From contig CAJKXG010000010.1 in NCBI GenBank assembly GCA_905203795.1, positions 1-12,433 on the forward strand: a stretch of 12,433 nt of DNA. The letters are read 5' to 3'. Below the pieces are notes generated by a model. That model was not told where the DNA came from. It did no database searches and saw only the letters and a list, made by a program, of their open reading frames with translations. Position 1 is the first letter of the stretch. The number at the start of each line of letters is the position of its first letter. Below, in pieces: positions 6,914 through 12,433 of this stretch. The position numbers and the translations under genes are program-made. This DNA comes from an uncultured Oscillospiraceae bacterium. Its GTDB lineage: Bacteria > Bacillota > Clostridia > Oscillospirales > Acutalibacteraceae.

Positions 6914-7628
6914 CGCCGTTCACCTCGCCTTCCTTGATCGGGAACAGAAACGCCGCCCCGCCTGCAATCAGGATCGTGAGCAGGATGATACGCATTCCGT
7001 CGGAAATATCGCGCAAAAACGGCGTCCACGCAAAGACAGCGCTCAATCCCATCGACAGCAGCACCAGCCCCATGATGTGCTTGTCACGTCGTGCCGGCGG
7101 TAGGATGATCGCCAAAAACATGCCGTACAGCGCGACGCCCAGTGCATTGATCAGCCGTTCCGGCAGCAAGCCGCCGGAAATTACGCCGAACAATGTGCCA
7201 AACGACCATGCGGGGATGGCGATGCTCATAGCGCCGTATGTATAAAACGGGCTCAGCCAGCCGTCCTGCCCGATGGAAATGCCGAAAATCTCGTCCGAAA
7301 TGCCGAACGCCATCAGAAAGCGATGGAAAAACGGGGCTTTCGGGTCGATTTTTTGGGATAACGCGCAGGACATCAGGCAATAGCGCAGATTGATGACCAA
7401 TTGTGTGACCGCCATCTCCACATACGCCGCCGCCGCGCTGATCAAGCCAAGCGCCGCAAATTGACCGGCGGAGGTCAGGTTGGTCGCCGACATGGAAAAC
7501 GCCTGAAAAGGGGAGAGCCCCGTCTTTTTGGCGACGATGCCGAAGGAGAAGGAGACGGCAAAATATCCGAGCGCGATCGGAATACCGTCGCGCATACCCT
7601 TAGAAAATGCAGAACGTCTGAGTGACAT
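6903..7628 (-). CDS. azlC: AzlC family branched-chain amino acid exporter subunit
   Basis: A 241-aa integral membrane protein, the large subunit of an AzlCD-type exporter. Family features are the opening RDGIPIALGYFAVSFSFGIVAKKTGLSPFQA, then TNLTSAGQFAALGL, then the NLRYCLMSCALS segment, and hydrophobic segments throughout. The C-terminus is short and polar (KEGEVNGDEG). ATG 7628 follows a weak ribosome binding site (AAGGACGG); no better start is near. Transcribed from its own sigma-A promoter and followed by azlD with an 11-bp overlap. In Bacillus the system exports leucine and analogues such as 4-azaleucine under Lrp-type control; no Lrp-like regulator is encoded here, so the exact substrate range is inferred from the family only. 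Confidence 0.93.
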   Translation of the reverse strand: MSLRRSAFSKGMRDGIPIALGYFAVSFSFGIVAKKTGLSPFQAFSMSATNLTSAGQFAALGLISAAAAYVEMAVTQLVINLRYCLMSCALSQKIDPKAPFFHRFLMAFGISDEIFGISIGQDGWLSPFYTYGAMSIAIPAWSFGTLFGVISGGLLPERLINALGVALYGMFLAIILPPARRDKHIMGLVLLSMGLSAVFAWTPFLRDISDGMRIILLTILIAGGAAFLFPIKEGEVNGDEG

Positions 7629-7668
7629 GATGAGGTTCCGTCCTTATTCACAAATTGTGCCGAATGAG

Positions 7669-7697
7669 AGTATAGCACTTGTCGAAATGTCTGTCAA
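7669..7697 (-). promoter_or_regulatory. Sigma-A promoter of azlCD
   Basis: On the minus strand, TTGACA (7697-7692), 17-bp spacer, TATACT (7674-7669). The start of transcription would be near 7662, about 34 nt before the azlC ATG. The hexamers and spacer length are the same as in the radical SAM operon promoter. Confidence 0.9.
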
Positions 7698-7710
7698 TCG
7701 TATGCGATAT

Positions 7711-7742
7711 AAAACGGTCGTTCTTCAGTGAACGACCGTTTT
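7711..7742 (-). terminator. Terminator of the AraC-family regulator gene
   Basis: Perfect 13-bp stem AAAACGGTCGTTC (7711-7723) / GAACGACCGTTTT (7730-7742) with a 6-nt loop, 7 bp after the regulator's stop. On the minus strand the stem ends in TTTT followed by ATAT. It separates the regulator transcript from azlCD, whose promoter begins 14 bp further on. Confidence 0.87.
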
Positions 7743-7748
7743 GCTGTA

Positions 7749-8630
7749 TCACCATTTTTTGCGATATTCCGATGCGCTGCAACCTTCCAGTTTGCGAAAG
7801 ACCTTTGCAAAGTAGTTGGTATCGGGGATACCGCACATATCTGATATTTCGTCAATACTCTTATTTGTAAACCGCAGCAGTTCTTTGGCGTAGGTGATAC
7901 GGGCGCTGCTGATATATTCTCCCACCGTCATGCCGAAGGACAGCCGAAACGCTCGAGCCAGATAAAACTTATTGACAAAGAACTGATCCGCAATCGTGGT
8001 CAGAGAGAGCTTTTGCTGGAGATGCCTGTCAATATATTCACGAATTTGCTCCAGTTGTTCGGAGGTCTCGTTCGGCTGACCGCTGATACGGTTGGTGACG
8101 CACAATGTGAGCAGATCGGTCAGCAACTTGGCCAAGAGAAAATCGGTTTTGACATGTCCGGATTTGTGCAGTTGGATGCAGTTGTTGATGATGTTGGTAT
8201 AGTCGCCGGGGCAGGATGTGTGAAACACCATGGACGAGGAAAGCTCCTCATAAAAGGCGCTGTAGGCGGCTGCGCATCCGCCGTTCATATGCACCCACAT
8301 CAAGTGCCACGGTTCTTCTGCGCTGCTGCGGTGCGTATAATGATGATGACAATCCAGAAAGATACAGTCATTCGTCTGCATCGGGTAGGTTTGTCCGCGA
8401 TAGCGAAATTCGCCGCGCCCGCTCAGCACGATCACAAACAAATAGGAATCCAGCTTTTCACGCGTATTGGAGTGTTGCTGGATGCTTTGCAGCGATCCCG
8501 CCTCTTGCAAATACAGTAGATTTTTGCGTGCAAATTCCCCGGGCGTATGCAAAATACGATTCGACAGTACGTCTTCGGATTCGTATGAACCAAACAATTG
8601 CTGGTCGGGATGGGGTGTAGCATTACTCAT
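7749..8630 (-). CDS. AraC family transcriptional regulator
   Basis: A 293-aa regulator. The N-terminal part (about 60-150) is a cupin-like sensing domain (SYLFVIVLSGRGEFRYRGQTYPMQTNDCIFLDCHHHYTH). The C-terminal ~100 residues hold the two helix-turn-helix motifs: SLTTIADQFFVNKFYLARAFR and the AraC signature region ISDMCGIPDTNYFAKVFRKLEGCSASEYRK. This architecture is typical of regulators of sugar use, so the family 2 glycosidase is one possible target, but two azl genes and a terminator lie between. The divergent deacetylase-amidase operon and the regulator's own promoter, which carries an inverted repeat, are closer candidates. ATG 8630 is the only reasonable start; its ribosome binding site (GGAAGTG, 10-11 nt away) is weak, and a leader of about 117 nt with a hairpin precedes it. 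Confidence 0.92.
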   Translation of the reverse strand: MSNATPHPDQQLFGSYESEDVLSNRILHTPGEFARKNLLYLQEAGSLQSIQQHSNTREKLDSYLFVIVLSGRGEFRYRGQTYPMQTNDCIFLDCHHHYTHRSSAEEPWHLMWVHMNGGCAAAYSAFYEELSSSMVFHTSCPGDYTNIINNCIQLHKSGHVKTDFLLAKLLTDLLTLCVTNRISGQPNETSEQLEQIREYIDRHLQQKLSLTTIADQFFVNKFYLARAFRLSFGMTVGEYISSARITYAKELLRFTNKSIDEISDMCGIPDTNYFAKVFRKLEGCSASEYRKKW

Positions 8631-8658
8631 ATAGAATAGTCACTTCCGGTCATATTTT

Positions 8659-8686
8659 GCCGTTTTATCGTAAAGATAAAAACGGC
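8659..8686 (-). other. Hairpin in the regulator's leader
   Basis: GCCGTTTTATC (8659-8669) pairs with GATAAAAACGGC (8675-8686) except for one bulged base, around a 5-nt loop. It lies in the transcribed leader of the AraC-type gene, about 28 nt before the start codon. No T-run follows on the minus strand, so it is not an intrinsic terminator. A role in mRNA stability or translation is only a guess. Confidence 0.5.
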
Positions 8687-8740
8687 GCACGAAAACACAG
8701 ATGGGAATCCTTTTTTCAAGAAAGTACAACCATGTTTCCT

Positions 8741-8754
8741 TGCAATATTTTGCA
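8741..8754. repeat. Inverted repeat at the regulator's transcription start (candidate operator)
   Basis: TGCAA (8741-8745), TATT, TTGCA (8750-8754): a perfect 5-4-5 inverted repeat. It abuts the -10 hexamer of the regulator promoter and covers the predicted start of transcription near 8747, a position suited to repression or autoregulation. Confidence 0.4.
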
Positions 8755-8782
8755 GTATAGCAGACAATATGAGAAAAATCAA
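8754..8782 (-). promoter_or_regulatory. Promoter of the AraC-family regulator gene
   Basis: On the minus strand, TTGATT (8782-8777, four of six consensus bases), 17-bp spacer, TATACT (8759-8754, five of six). The moderate -35 fits a regulated promoter. The resulting leader is about 117 nt. Confidence 0.7.
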
Positions 8783-8819
8783 TAGAAAGCAGTAAAATCT
8801 TGCAGATAAAATGCGGCGT

Positions 8820-8850
8820 TTGTCGAACTTGATTTTCCGGCGTCTTTAAT
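8820..8850 (+). promoter_or_regulatory. Weak candidate promoter of the deacetylase-amidase operon
   Basis: TTGTCG (8820-8825) and TTTAAT (8845-8850) are separated by 19 bp, which is long. This is the best match I found upstream of the operon. A weak core promoter would agree with dependence on an activator, or another sigma factor may be used. Confidence 0.25.
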
Positions 8851-8877
8851 GCTTTGCGTCATTTTTTTTCCGTTGTG

Positions 8878-8891
8878 TCGTATATATACGA
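8878..8891. repeat. 14-bp perfect palindrome upstream of the deacetylase gene
   Basis: TCGTATATATACGA is a complete palindrome with no spacer, 17 bp before the deacetylase start codon and a few bases ahead of its G-rich ribosome binding site. A dyad of this length in a control region suggests an operator. It could instead be an AT-rich accident. Confidence 0.4.
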
Positions 8892-8908
8892 TAGAGGGGG
8901 CGGGGGAA

Positions 8909-9799
8909 ATGCGCGTCATTCTTGACAGGCACAGTTTGCGGCGTGCCATCACCTTGACAGTATCGGCTTTCTGCATGGTGGGTGTTTGTTTGCTGATGCA
9001 TCCGCTGGCGACGGTTTCTACCACATCGGCAGACGCGCCGAACGAAACAGACGGCGTACATTTACCGATCATCATGTACCACAGCATTCTGAAAAGCGGA
9101 AAATCACTCGGAAAATATGTGATTTCCGAGGCGGAATTTGAGGATGATCTGCGGTATCTGACGCAAAACGGCTATACCACTGTGGTGATGCAGGATGTGA
9201 TCGATTATGTCAAACAAAATAAACCGCTTCCTGAAAAGCCGATCATGCTCACCTTTGACGACGGCTATTACAACAATTATGTGTATGCGTATCCGCTTTT
9301 GCAAAAATACCATTGCCGCATGGTGCTGTCGCCGATCGGATGCTGGACGGAAGCGTACAGCGAACAGCCGGATATGCATGTGAACTATTCCCATGTGACA
9401 TGGACGCAATTACAGGAAATGAAGAATTCGGGGTTGGTGGAGATTCAAAATCATTCCTATAACATGCATTCCACCGATTCGGGACGAAAAGGCAGCAAAA
9501 AAAAGGCAGTGGAAAGCATCGCGGAATATCAGGCGGTATTTTCGGAGGATGTGAGCAAGATGCAGGAGCTTTTCAAGCAACATCTGGACGGATATGCGCC
9601 CAGTACCTTCACCTATCCGTTTGGCGCGATCAGCCGAGAAGCACTGCCCATTTTGCAACAATTGGGGTTTGAAGCCGCCTTGACCTGCGAAAGTCGTATC
9701 AATCTATTGTCGCATGATGCGGATGACTTATACAAACTGGGGCGGTATTTGCGTCCGCACGGCGTGTCTGCAAAGGCTTTTTTTCAAAAAATTCTTTAA
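8909..9799 (+). CDS. Secreted polysaccharide deacetylase (CE4, PgaB/IcaB-like)
   Basis: A 296-aa carbohydrate esterase family 4 protein that removes N-acetyl groups from a cell-surface polysaccharide outside the membrane. A basic N-terminus and one hydrophobic helix (about 12-34) form a signal peptide or anchor. The NodB domain starts at about 52 (LPIIMYHSI). Motif 1 is TFDDG with Asp117 (likely base) and Asp118 (metal). Motif 2 is HSYNMH with His182 and His187, four residues apart as in PgaB of E. coli (His184/His189), rather than three as in peptidoglycan deacetylases. Motif 3 reads TFTYPFG, lacking the usual Arg but like the PgaB/IcaB branch. The ATG at 8909 is preceded by GGGGGCGGGGG; the frame extends to 8849 but without a ribosome binding site. 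It is followed after 17 bp by an amidase gene. A poly-N-acetylglucosamine or peptidoglycan substrate is inferred. Confidence 0.88.
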   Translation: MRVILDRHSLRRAITLTVSAFCMVGVCLLMHPLATVSTTSADAPNETDGVHLPIIMYHSILKSGKSLGKYVISEAEFEDDLRYLTQNGYTTVVMQDVIDYVKQNKPLPEKPIMLTFDDGYYNNYVYAYPLLQKYHCRMVLSPIGCWTEAYSEQPDMHVNYSHVTWTQLQEMKNSGLVEIQNHSYNMHSTDSGRKGSKKKAVESIAEYQAVFSEDVSKMQELFKQHLDGYAPSTFTYPFGAISREALPILQQLGFEAALTCESRINLLSHDADDLYKLGRYLRPHGVSAKAFFQKIL

Positions 9800-9816
9800 C
9801 GAGAGGAGTCGTTACC

Positions 9817-10551
9817 TTGCCCAGTGTGTTTTTAAGCCCATCGGTACAAGAATTCAACCCGTATGTGATCGGTGGGAATGAAGAACTCTACATGAATCGC
9901 ATTGCCGATGCCATGGAGCCGTATTTGGTTTCCAACGGCATTCGGTTCAACCGCAATCATCCGAACCAGTCGCTTCCACAGGTGATCCAGCAATCCAACA
10001 GCGGGCAGTACGATCTGCATTTGGCGCTTCACTCCAATGCCGCCCCCGAGTCGCTGTCCGGTACTTTGCGCGGAACGGACATTTATTATTACGCCGGCAG
10101 CGCTGCCAGCAAACGAGCGGCGGACATTATCGCGGGAAACTGGAAACGCATTTATCCCGATCCTTCCAAGGTACACGTGATCGCCAATTCGACGCTGGCA
10201 GAACTGACACGTACCAAAGCGCCTGCCGTATTGATCGAAACCGCGTATCACGATAACGTGCAGGATGCGCAGTGGATCGCCGACAACATTCAGGAAATTG
10301 CACGCAATCTGGTGCAGTCGCTGACACAGTATTTCGGTATCCCGTTTGTGGAAGCACAAACTCCGCGGCAAGCAACCGTAACCACTGCCGGCGGCAACTT
10401 ACGCATTCGCGCGCGACCGAACACCACGTCGACCGTTCTCGGCAGTGCGCCGAACGGTGCGCCGATCACGGTACTCGGGCAATGGAACAATTGGTATGTG
10501 GTGGATTACAACGGGCTGATCGGCTATGCGTCCACAGCGTTTATACGATAA
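9817..10551 (+). CDS. N-acetylmuramoyl-L-alanine amidase (Amidase_3) with SH3 domain
   Basis: A 244-aa protein with an Amidase_3 catalytic domain (about 3-175), a short linker, and a bacterial SH3 domain (about 185-243: NLRIRARPNTTSTVLGSA, then WYVVDYNGLIGYASTAFI) likely to bind the cell wall. The enzyme class cleaves the bond between N-acetylmuramic acid and the peptide stem. Seen: Glu22/Glu23 in GGNEELYMN, His72 in LALHSNA and Glu141 in LIETAY, matching the second and third zinc ligands and the catalytic Glu. The first zinc His is absent: that place reads LSPSVQEFN and the first His of the protein is His48. No signal peptide is visible. The start is TTG at 9817, 8 nt after GAGAGGAG; no ATG fits. 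It lies 17 bp after the deacetylase gene in the same operon, pointing to joint work on the envelope. Confidence 0.87.
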   Translation: MPSVFLSPSVQEFNPYVIGGNEELYMNRIADAMEPYLVSNGIRFNRNHPNQSLPQVIQQSNSGQYDLHLALHSNAAPESLSGTLRGTDIYYYAGSAASKRAADIIAGNWKRIYPDPSKVHVIANSTLAELTRTKAPAVLIETAYHDNVQDAQWIADNIQEIARNLVQSLTQYFGIPFVEAQTPRQATVTTAGGNLRIRARPNTTSTVLGSAPNGAPITVLGQWNNWYVVDYNGLIGYASTAFIR

Positions 10552-10583
10552 AAAAACAGGGAGCATAGACTCCCTGTTTTTTT
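10551..10583. terminator. Bidirectional terminator between amidase and recombinase genes
   Basis: Stem CAGGGAG (10557-10563) / CTCCCTG (10570-10576) with a 6-nt loop, extended by A6 on the left (10551-10556) and T7 on the right (10577-10583). It gives a U-tail on both strands and serves the amidase gene (+), whose stop codon it touches, and the recombinase gene (-), which ends 20 bp away. Confidence 0.93.
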
Positions 10584-10602
10584 AGTATCCGTGCCCAAGC
10601 AT

Positions 10603-11589
10603 TCAATCGTCTTCTTTTTTCTTCACCTTGATATGTGCCAAGGGATTGTTTTCCGCCGCTTGTTTGATTTGTTCGTCGGAGAGATGTGTGTATATTTCCG
10701 TTGTTCCGAGATTTTCGTGCCCCAACACGTCTTTCAGGACGCGAATATCCACATGCCCGTGCTGATACATCAAGGTGGCGGCGGTGTGCCGCAGCTTGTG
10801 GGTGGAGTACCCCTCTGCACCGGGAACGCGTTTCAAATAGGATTTGACGACATAATACACGCCTTGTGCTGAGATACGCTGTTGCAAATGGCTGAGAAAC
10901 AGGGCGTTTTTATCTTTCACGCCGTCCACGGGACGCACCTTCAGATAGTCCTGAATGGCATCCCAGCACGCGTCGTTCAAATACAGCATCCGTTCCTTAT
11001 TACCTTTGCCGACCACTCGCAGCGTGTGATCCTGCCCGATGTCAGACAGGTTAATACCCGCCACCTCCGCACGCCGCAAACCGCAGTTCAGCAGCAGCGT
11101 GAGCATACAATAATCGCGTTTTTCAAATTCTCCGTTCACTTGTCCCAGCAGATCGATGCTTTGCTCCAGTGTCAGATATTTCGGAAGAGATTTTTTGGAT
11201 TTCGGCGTTTCGAGATTTTGGATCGGATTGGTCTTCAGCGCATGGGTGTGATCGGTCAGATAGCGAAAAAACATGCGCAACGATGTGGTTTTTCGGGCGC
11301 GACTGCGCGTCCCGTTGCCGCGCTCGTTTTTCACATAGTTCAGATATTCGTAAACATCCGTCAGGGTAATAGAGGCAATAAACGGAATGTCAATATCTAA
11401 AATGTTGATCTCCTCATCCGGCACAGAAGGGGAGACAAGGCCGCGTTGGCGCTTCATATAGCGAAAAAAGGAGCGCAGATCCAAAAAGTATTCGTTCACC
11501 GTCTGCGTTGAGCGACCCTTGATGGTTTCGATATACCCGAGATACTCCCGCAATACAGGCGGGCATTGCGCTAAATAATCCGATTTCAT
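10603..11589 (-). CDS. Xer-type tyrosine recombinase/integrase
   Basis: A 328-aa site-specific recombinase. The N-terminal SAM-like core-binding domain spans about 10-115, the catalytic domain about 135-310. All active-site residues are seen: Arg172 (CGLRRAE), Lys195 (VVGKGNKER), His264 and Arg267 (HKLRHTAATL), His291 (LGHENLGTT) and the nucleophile Tyr300 (IYTH). It is slightly longer than XerC/XerD (about 300 aa), mostly from an extra segment at about 50-72 in the N-terminal domain and a charged tail (KVKKKEDD). ATG 11589 follows AAGGAGG at 7 nt; the frame extends to 11619 without a better site. It lies 26 bp after the DUF2726 gene, with a palindrome against its ribosome binding site. No att-like repeats or phage genes are visible, so a housekeeping dimer-resolution role or a solitary integrase are both open; the specific Xer name cannot be fixed. 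Confidence 0.93.
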   Translation of the reverse strand: MKSDYLAQCPPVLREYLGYIETIKGRSTQTVNEYFLDLRSFFRYMKRQRGLVSPSVPDEEINILDIDIPFIASITLTDVYEYLNYVKNERGNGTRSRARKTTSLRMFFRYLTDHTHALKTNPIQNLETPKSKKSLPKYLTLEQSIDLLGQVNGEFEKRDYCMLTLLLNCGLRRAEVAGINLSDIGQDHTLRVVGKGNKERMLYLNDACWDAIQDYLKVRPVDGVKDKNALFLSHLQQRISAQGVYYVVKSYLKRVPGAEGYSTHKLRHTAATLMYQHGHVDIRVLKDVLGHENLGTTEIYTHLSDEQIKQAAENNPLAHIKVKKKEDD

Positions 11590-11603
11590 AGGGAAGCCTC
11601 CTT

Positions 11604-11620
11604 CGTGAAACAGTTTCACG
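11604..11620 (-). repeat. 17-bp palindromic hairpin next to the recombinase ribosome binding site
   Basis: CGTGAAA (11604-11610), CAG, TTTCACG (11614-11620): a perfect 7-3-7 inverted repeat. On the minus strand it covers the stop codon of the DUF2726 gene and is followed directly by the AAGGAGG of the recombinase gene. In RNA it would be a 7-bp hairpin with a 3-nt loop; in DNA it could be a protein site. No T-run follows, so it is not a terminator. Confidence 0.6.
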
Positions 11621-12137
11621 ATAAAGCGCGTCGAATGCGCTGGCGCAAATCATCCGCGCTATAGACATGTAAAATGCGGTAACCGCTGTTAGCAAATACA
11701 GCATCAATAAATTGATCGCGGGCGATGCGATCCGGCTGCTGATGAGAGCGGTCGTCCAGTTCGATGATAAGTTTGGGTGTCAGTGTGTCGGGATCGCACA
11801 GCACAAAATCCACATGCTTGGCGCGGATTTTGCTGAAATATTTGCCCCAGTCGGATTTGGACAAGCCGTCCTGAACCTCCACAAGATCCGCTACGCGAAT
11901 TTTGGATAGCACATGCAAATGCAGCGCATCTGCCACAGGACGCAGTTCACGATAGAAATCCAATTCATGGTTGGTCAGCAATGGACGCTTGATATACGGA
12001 CAGATATCACGGGACGCCTTCAATGGAGATCGTTTCCAAAAAGTCAGTTTCCAGTGGATCAGCAGGACGATCACAAGTGCTATTGCTATCATACCTGTTA
12101 CGACAGCAAAAATCAAGTGAAAAGATGACGGAATCAT
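11616..12137 (-). CDS. Membrane-anchored DUF2726 nuclease-like protein
   Basis: A 173-aa protein with one N-terminal membrane helix (about 6-28, FHLIFAVVTGMIAIALVIVLLIHW), a short linker, and a DUF2726 domain (about 52-165). Recognisable segments are LLTNHELDFYREL, VLSKIRVADLV, KIRAKHVDFVLCD and IIELDDRSHQQPDRIARDQFID. DUF2726 is related to the PD-(D/E)xK nuclease superfamily; Asp110 and Glu126-x-Asp128 would be the metal-binding positions, but the usual catalytic Lys is not obvious, since the motif reads ELDD. The start ATG at 12137 has AAGGA 9 nt upstream; the ATG at 12146 touches that Shine-Dalgarno and is less likely. It is first in an operon with the recombinase gene. Catalysis, DNA binding and any link to the recombinase are unproven; the domain should face the cytoplasm. 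Confidence 0.83.
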   Translation of the reverse strand: MIPSSFHLIFAVVTGMIAIALVIVLLIHWKLTFWKRSPLKASRDICPYIKRPLLTNHELDFYRELRPVADALHLHVLSKIRVADLVEVQDGLSKSDWGKYFSKIRAKHVDFVLCDPDTLTPKLIIELDDRSHQQPDRIARDQFIDAVFANSGYRILHVYSADDLRQRIRRALS

Positions 12138-12168
12138 ATCATGCATTCCTTTCGTACATGAAGCTCAA

Positions 12169-12190
12169 ATCCGGCTTTGACTAGCCGGAT
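12169..12190 (-). other. Hairpin in the leader of the DUF2726-recombinase operon
   Basis: ATCCGGCT (12169-12176) and AGCCGGAT (12183-12190) form a perfect 8-bp stem with a 6-nt loop. It lies about 30 nt before the DUF2726 start. Neither strand has a proper T-run behind it, so it may be a leader structure, or a weak terminator with TTTGAGCTT behind it on the minus strand. Confidence 0.5.
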
Positions 12191-12210
12191 ATTCTGTTCA
12201 AACTCCCCCG

Positions 12211-12240
12211 AACTAAACAAAATATTCATTTTGTTTAGTT
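12211..12240. repeat. 13-bp inverted repeat (candidate operator)
   Basis: AACTAAACAAAAT (12211-12223) and ATTTTGTTTAGTT (12228-12240) are perfect inverted copies with a 4-bp spacer. A third copy of the right arm lies at 12256-12268 inside the tandem repeat. The dyad covers the -10 and much of the spacer of the candidate promoter for the DUF2726-recombinase operon, which is where a repressor site would be. Confidence 0.7.
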
Positions 12241-12247
12241 ATGTCGA
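12219..12247 (-). promoter_or_regulatory. Candidate promoter of the DUF2726-recombinase operon
   Basis: On the minus strand, TCGACA (12247-12242, five of six consensus bases), 17-bp spacer, TATTTT (12224-12219, four of six). The start of transcription would be near 12212, with a leader of about 75 nt containing the hairpin at 12169-12190. The upstream copy of the tandem repeat also holds a TCGACA, but without a usable -10 at the right distance. Confidence 0.45.
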
Positions 12248-12284
12248 TTTCTTTCATTTTGTTTAGTTATGTCGATTTCTTTCA
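12225..12284. repeat. 28-bp direct tandem repeat, about 2.1 copies
   Basis: Bases 12225-12284 repeat with a period of 28 and no mismatch: two full units (beginning TTCATTTTGTTTAG) plus TTCA of a third. Each unit carries one copy of ATTTTGTTTAGTT, the right arm of the neighbouring inverted repeat, and one TGTCGA. The copies are directly joined with no spacers. Confidence 0.9.
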
Positions 12285-12316
12285 AGCCCTCTTCCGAAGT
12301 ATGCGAACATATAAAA

Positions 12317-12359
12317 CAAACCCTTCCGTATAGCATTATATCACATACGAAAGGGTTTG
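12317..12359 (-). terminator. Terminator of the right-edge minus-strand gene
   Basis: CAAACCCTTCCGTAT (12317-12331) pairs with ATACGAAAGGGTTTG (12345-12359) over 15 positions with one imperfect pair. In the minus-strand RNA that pair becomes a G-U, so the stem is continuous, and TTTTAT follows it. This shows it ends the gene entering from the right, about 30 bp after its stop codon. Confidence 0.85.
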
Positions 12360-12389
12360 CGCTATAGATATTCGATTGGTTTTTAAAAC

Positions 12390-12433
12390 TCACGCGCCGT
12401 AATAGGCGTTGAGGTACATTTGCTTGATCTCGG
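12390..12433 (-). CDS. adhE: C-terminus of a probable aldehyde-alcohol dehydrogenase (AdhE), window edge
   Basis: Only the last 13 codons and the TGA stop (12392-12390) are in the window. They read EIKQMYLNAYYGA. From memory this matches the C-terminal end of the iron-dependent alcohol dehydrogenase domain of AdhE (E. coli has a similar SELKQILLDTYYG segment). AdhE converts acetyl-CoA through acetaldehyde to ethanol in fermenting bacteria and would fit an anaerobic clostridial host. A stand-alone iron alcohol dehydrogenase is also possible. The terminator just downstream supports a real gene end here. With so few residues the name is tentative. Confidence 0.55.
   Translation of the reverse strand, partial: EIKQMYLNAYYGA

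Noticed and set aside
8013..8519. 168-codon plus-strand frame opposite the AraC-type gene
   Set aside because: Shadow of the regulator gene; low-complexity translation with no known domain.
12225..12284. Possible CRISPR array (28-bp repeats)
   Set aside because: The units are joined directly with no spacers, there are only two, and no cas genes are present.

Overview
The window looks like chromosomal DNA of an anaerobic Gram-positive bacterium of the Firmicutes, most likely Clostridia (Oscillospiraceae/Ruminococcaceae-like). Reasons: strong AGGAGG-type ribosome binding sites, several near-perfect sigma-A promoters (TTGACA, 17 bp, TATACT/TATGAT), U-tailed hairpin terminators, a TTG start behind a strong Shine-Dalgarno, and gene content (paired radical SAM/DUF4130 proteins, AzlCD, a short Amidase_3 protein with SH3 tail, an AdhE-like C-terminus). 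I see no phage or IS genes and no tRNA or rRNA.

Layout. (1) 1-843 (+): 3' part of an HMGL/DmpG-type aldolase gene, with its terminator. (2) 3362-900 (-): a 90-aa hypothetical protein with a C-terminal membrane segment, then a two-gene operon with its own promoter: a radical SAM protein of the 'putative DNA modification/repair' type and its partner DUF4130 protein, overlapping by 19 bp. (3) 3363-3798: a 436-bp gene-free stretch with three clustered DnaA-box-like nonamers and a strong promoter carrying an operator-like inverted repeat. (4) 3799-6576 (+): a large cytoplasmic family 2 glycoside hydrolase. (5) 8630-6596 (-): an AraC-type regulator with its own promoter and terminator, then an azlC-azlD branched-chain amino acid exporter operon with its own promoter. 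(6) 8909-10551 (+): a secreted PgaB/IcaB-like polysaccharide deacetylase and an N-acetylmuramoyl-L-alanine amidase in one operon, ended by a two-way terminator. (7) 12137-10603 (-): a membrane-anchored DUF2726 nuclease-like protein and a Xer-type tyrosine recombinase. (8) 12138-12433: a repeat-rich control region, a terminator, and the last 13 codons of a minus-strand gene that resembles adhE.

Working together: the deacetylase and amidase probably act on the cell envelope; the AraC regulator is transcribed divergently from them and may control them, itself, or the glycosidase promoter, but nothing in the sequence decides this. The radical SAM/DUF4130 pair is the best candidate here for a poorly characterised system: its partners are known to travel together, but to my knowledge its chemistry has not been shown. 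The most unusual non-coding structures are the DnaA-box triplet at 3527-3556, the 28-bp tandem repeat with a 13-bp inverted repeat at 12211-12284, and the palindromic hairpin set against the recombinase ribosome binding site at 11604-11620.
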